DNA from: Gemmatimonadota bacterium
GTDB lineage: Bacteria; Latescibacterota; UBA2968; UBA8231
Reading direction: 5' to 3'
Assembly: GCA_028875335.1 (NCBI GenBank)
Contig: JAPPEF010000051.1
Location: 1 to 24,650 of the forward strand
DNA: 24,650 nucleotides
Position numbers and translations under genes: made by a program. The notes beneath the pieces are model-generated. The model ran no database searches, was not told where the DNA came from, and was given only the letters and a program-made list of their open reading frames with translations. Shown one piece after another: positions 22,702 through 24,650 of this stretch. Position 1 is the first letter of the stretch. Each line of letters begins with the position of its first letter.

Positions 22702-24135
22702 ATGTCTCGCAAAATACCCTATAAAGCCATCGTCCTTTTGGCCTTAGTGGCCCTAGCCAGCGCACTCGTCACCGGGTTGTTGGTCAACATATACGAACGC
22801 AAGGCCGAAGCGCGGCGCGGCCCGGTGCGCCTCGTCGAAGTCGGAGAGGACGACACCGACCCAGCCCATTGGGGCATCAACTGGCCGCGGCAATACGACA
22901 GCTATAAGCGCACGGCCGAGGCGACTCGCACGCGCTTTGGCGGACACGGCGGCAGCGAGGCCCTGCCCGCGCAGAAGATCGAACGCGACCCTTGGCTCCG
23001 GCGCATGTTCCTTGGGTACGCGTTCTCGCTCGACTACCGCGACCGGCGCGGCCACGCCTACATGCTCTACGACCAAGAGCAAACCGAGCGGCAATCCAAG
23101 CCCCAGTCCGGCTCCTGCCTGCACTGCCACGCCTCCATCATGCCCCTCTACCGGCAGCTTGGCGACGGCGATGCCACTGCGGGCTTTGAGCGATCCTACG
23201 CCTATTCCTATGGCGAGCTAAACCAGATGCTGCACGACGCCGGACACGCTCATCCAGTGTCGTGCGTCGATTGCCACGACCCAGCGACCATGCAACTGCG
23301 CATCACCCGGCCCGGGTTTATCCAAGGCATCCAAATGCTGGCAGAGTCCGACGCCCCGGTCCCGCACTTGCCGTCGCTAGAACGCTGGCGGCGTGGAAGC
23401 CGCGACCACCCCTACGACCCCAACGCGACCGCAAGCCGCAACGAAATGCGCTCGTTCACCTGCGGTCAGTGCCACGTCGAATACTACTGCGGCAGCGGGG
23501 CTAAACTGACTTTTCCCTGGGGCAACGGTCTTAAAGTAGAGGAAATGGAAGCGTTTTGGGACGCCATGACCCTAGACGATGGCAGCGAGTTTTACGACTA
23601 CGTCCACAAAGAGACCGGCGCGAAAGTCCTCAAAGCGCAACACCCCGAATTTGAACTCTGGAGCCAGGGCATCCACGCGCGCAGCGGCGTCTCCTGCGCC
23701 GACTGCCACATGCCCTATATGCGCGACGGAGCCGCCAAAATCTCCGATCACTGGGTGCGCAGCCCGCTGCTGAACATCAACCGCGCCTGTCAGGTCTGCC
23801 ACTCTTTCTCCGAGGCCGAACTCTCCGCTCGAGCCGACGCGATCCAGCAGCGCAATTTCGACCTCCTGCAACGAGCCGGTGCCGCGCTCATGGACCAACT
23901 CGACGCCATGGCCGCAGCCCGCGCGGCCGGTGCCGCAGACGACGACCTAGCCGCGGCCCTAGCCTTGCAGCGCAAGGCGCAGTGGCGGCTCGATTTCGTG
24001 GCCGCGGAAAATTCCATGGGCTTTCACGCTCCGCAGGAGGCCGCCCGCATTCTCGGCGAAGCAGCCGATTACGCCCGCCAAGGCCAGATCGCTGCTATCG
24101 AGTGGTTGGTTTCTAGGCCAGAGGACAAGCCCTAG
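22702..24135 (+). CDS. nrfA: NrfA pentahaem cytochrome c nitrite reductase
   Basis: The gene begins three bases after nrfH. The 477-residue product has an N-terminal hydrophobic helix ([20 protein letters not shown]) that looks like an uncleaved anchor. Five haem sites are present: C139LHCH, C188VDCH, C254GQCH, C332ADCH and C363QVCH. The segment [10 protein letters not shown] supplies the Ca ligand Glu260 and a Tyr matching the catalytic Tyr, and '[16 protein letters not shown]' supplies Lys311, Gln313 and His314 of the Ca and active sites. It reduces nitrite to ammonia with six electrons. The first, catalytic haem has His143 where most NrfA have Lys (CxxCK), and VEYYC replaces the usual VEYYF. 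It is otherwise full length and looks functional. Confidence 0.95.
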   Translation: MSRKIPYKAIVLLALVALASALVTGLLVNIYERKAEARRGPVRLVEVGEDDTDPAHWGINWPRQYDSYKRTAEATRTRFGGHGGSEALPAQKIERDPWLRRMFLGYAFSLDYRDRRGHAYMLYDQEQTERQSKPQSGSCLHCHASIMPLYRQLGDGDATAGFERSYAYSYGELNQMLHDAGHAHPVSCVDCHDPATMQLRITRPGFIQGIQMLAESDAPVPHLPSLERWRRGSRDHPYDPNATASRNEMRSFTCGQCHVEYYCGSGAKLTFPWGNGLKVEEMEAFWDAMTLDDGSEFYDYVHKETGAKVLKAQHPEFELWSQGIHARSGVSCADCHMPYMRDGAAKISDHWVRSPLLNINRACQVCHSFSEAELSARADAIQQRNFDLLQRAGAALMDQLDAMAAARAAGAADDDLAAALALQRKAQWRLDFVAAENSMGFHAPQEAARILGEAADYARQGQIAAIEWLVSRPEDKP

Positions 24136-24175
24136 TTGCGATGGCGACCATACTACCTGTTTCGATCTTACTGAC

Positions 24176-24650
24176 CTACGGCTCCTCCCGATGCTCAGGC
24201 ACACTCTCCACCTCAAACGCCGCAACGTTACGGCTCTCCCGGCTGAACTCCACTGCAATCAAGTGAATCGGCTCGCCCCGAGCGCGGTATTTGTCGGCGT
24301 ACCGCCGCTCTTTCAATTGCTCCATCGCCGCGCCCTCGGACACCAACTCCACCACTTTGAATTCAAATAGGTACACATTGCCGTTGAATAACACTGCCAT
24401 GTCCAGACGACCGTGGCTGCTACTGTCCTCCACGATGATGTCCAATCCCACCGACTCGAAGTAGGAGTAGAACACGCTGGCATAATAGCCTTCGTAGTTG
24501 GCTATGTCATTGTTGGAGTGCCACTGATAGGGAATGCTAGCGAAGAACGCCTTGAACAGGCTCTCTAGGCCGGCAAAGTCGTTGACCAGCAACAGGTCGT
24601 ACAATCGGGCACGGTGCGCTGTGTGCTGGGATGGGTTGTCGGTCAGGTGG
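24176..24650 (-). CDS. C-terminal part of an AAA-ATPase-like DUF1703 protein with PD-(D/E)XK nuclease domain (partial, continues beyond window)
   Basis: The frame is open to the window edge, so the N-terminal AAA-ATPase-like part, if present, lies outside. A TTG at 24604 is an unlikely true start, as in-frame codons continue upstream (LTDNPSQHTAHRARLYDLL). The visible ~158 residues match the C-terminal nuclease-fold region of DUF1703 proteins: 'FKAFFASIPYQWHSNNDIANYEGYYASVFYSYF', then 'GRLDMAVLFNGNVYLFEFKV' with the Asp and the Glu-x-Lys of PD-(D/E)XK, then 'YADKYRARGEPIHLIAVEFSRE'. The active-site residues are intact. These proteins are numerous in gut and candidate-phylum genomes; the role is unsettled, with a nuclease or defence role suggested. 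Confidence 0.88.
   Translation of the reverse strand, partial: HLTDNPSQHTAHRARLYDLLLVNDFAGLESLFKAFFASIPYQWHSNNDIANYEGYYASVFYSYFESVGLDIIVEDSSSHGRLDMAVLFNGNVYLFEFKVVELVSEGAAMEQLKERRYADKYRARGEPIHLIAVEFSRESRNVAAFEVESVPEHREEP

Overview
The window looks like a chromosomal segment of an uncultured, didermic (Gram-negative-type) bacterium. The sequence shows several lipoproteins with clear lipoboxes, an outer-membrane-barrel-like protein, a Tat-exported enzyme, membrane-anchored multihaem cytochromes and GC-rich coding sequence. The gene mix (tandem discoidin/FlgD-Ig surface proteins, CRTAC1-type FG-GAP/ASPIC proteins beside TPR lipoproteins, Uma2, DUF2283, PD-(D/E)XK proteins, and many short palindromic repeats) is the sort I associate with candidate phyla such as Latescibacterota or Poribacteria. 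That placement is an inference; no marker gene here proves it.

Layout. (1) 97-10309, plus strand: a probable surface operon. It holds a lipoprotein, three paralogous exported proteins with discoidin-like domains and a shared C-terminal TPNGD/FlgD-Ig module, a small DUF2283 protein, and a large exported protein with barrel-like character. A near-perfect 35-bp inverted repeat sits between the last two genes. (2) 10262-14485, minus strand: TPR lipoprotein, FG-GAP/ASPIC protein and PpiC-type lipoprotein, tightly packed; the PpiC gene overlaps the barrel gene tail-to-tail by 48 bp. (3) 14486-15927: a gene-poor spacer, a small coiled-coil membrane protein built of RLEG repeats, a possible 42-codon ORF and a Uma2 nuclease-fold gene. 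(4) 15934-19145: a Gfo/Idh/MocA oxidoreductase (minus) diverging from a kinase-like gene with a degenerate P-loop and a Tat-exported PLP enzyme (plus), with a strong sigma70-like promoter. (5) 19178-21984, minus strand: a second FG-GAP/ASPIC + TPR lipoprotein pair, paralogous to the first but in reversed gene order. (6) 22216-24135, plus strand: nrfHA, a membrane-bound ammonia-forming nitrite reductase with an unusual first haem motif. (7) 24176-end, minus strand: the C-terminal part of an AAA-ATPase/PD-(D/E)XK (DUF1703) protein cut by the window edge.

Much of the coding capacity appears to serve the cell envelope and surface: display of discoidin-like proteins, folding by the PpiC lipoprotein, and Ca-binding beta-propellers paired with TPR scaffolds. 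NrfHA adds periplasmic nitrite respiration or detoxification. Two related ~150-bp nested inverted repeats occupy two divergent promoter regions (near 17.0 kb and 22.1 kb). Possible novelties are the surface cluster, the duplicated and reordered TPR/FG-GAP module, the lysine-less P-loop protein next to a Tat-exported aminotransferase-fold protein, and the nested-palindrome family.
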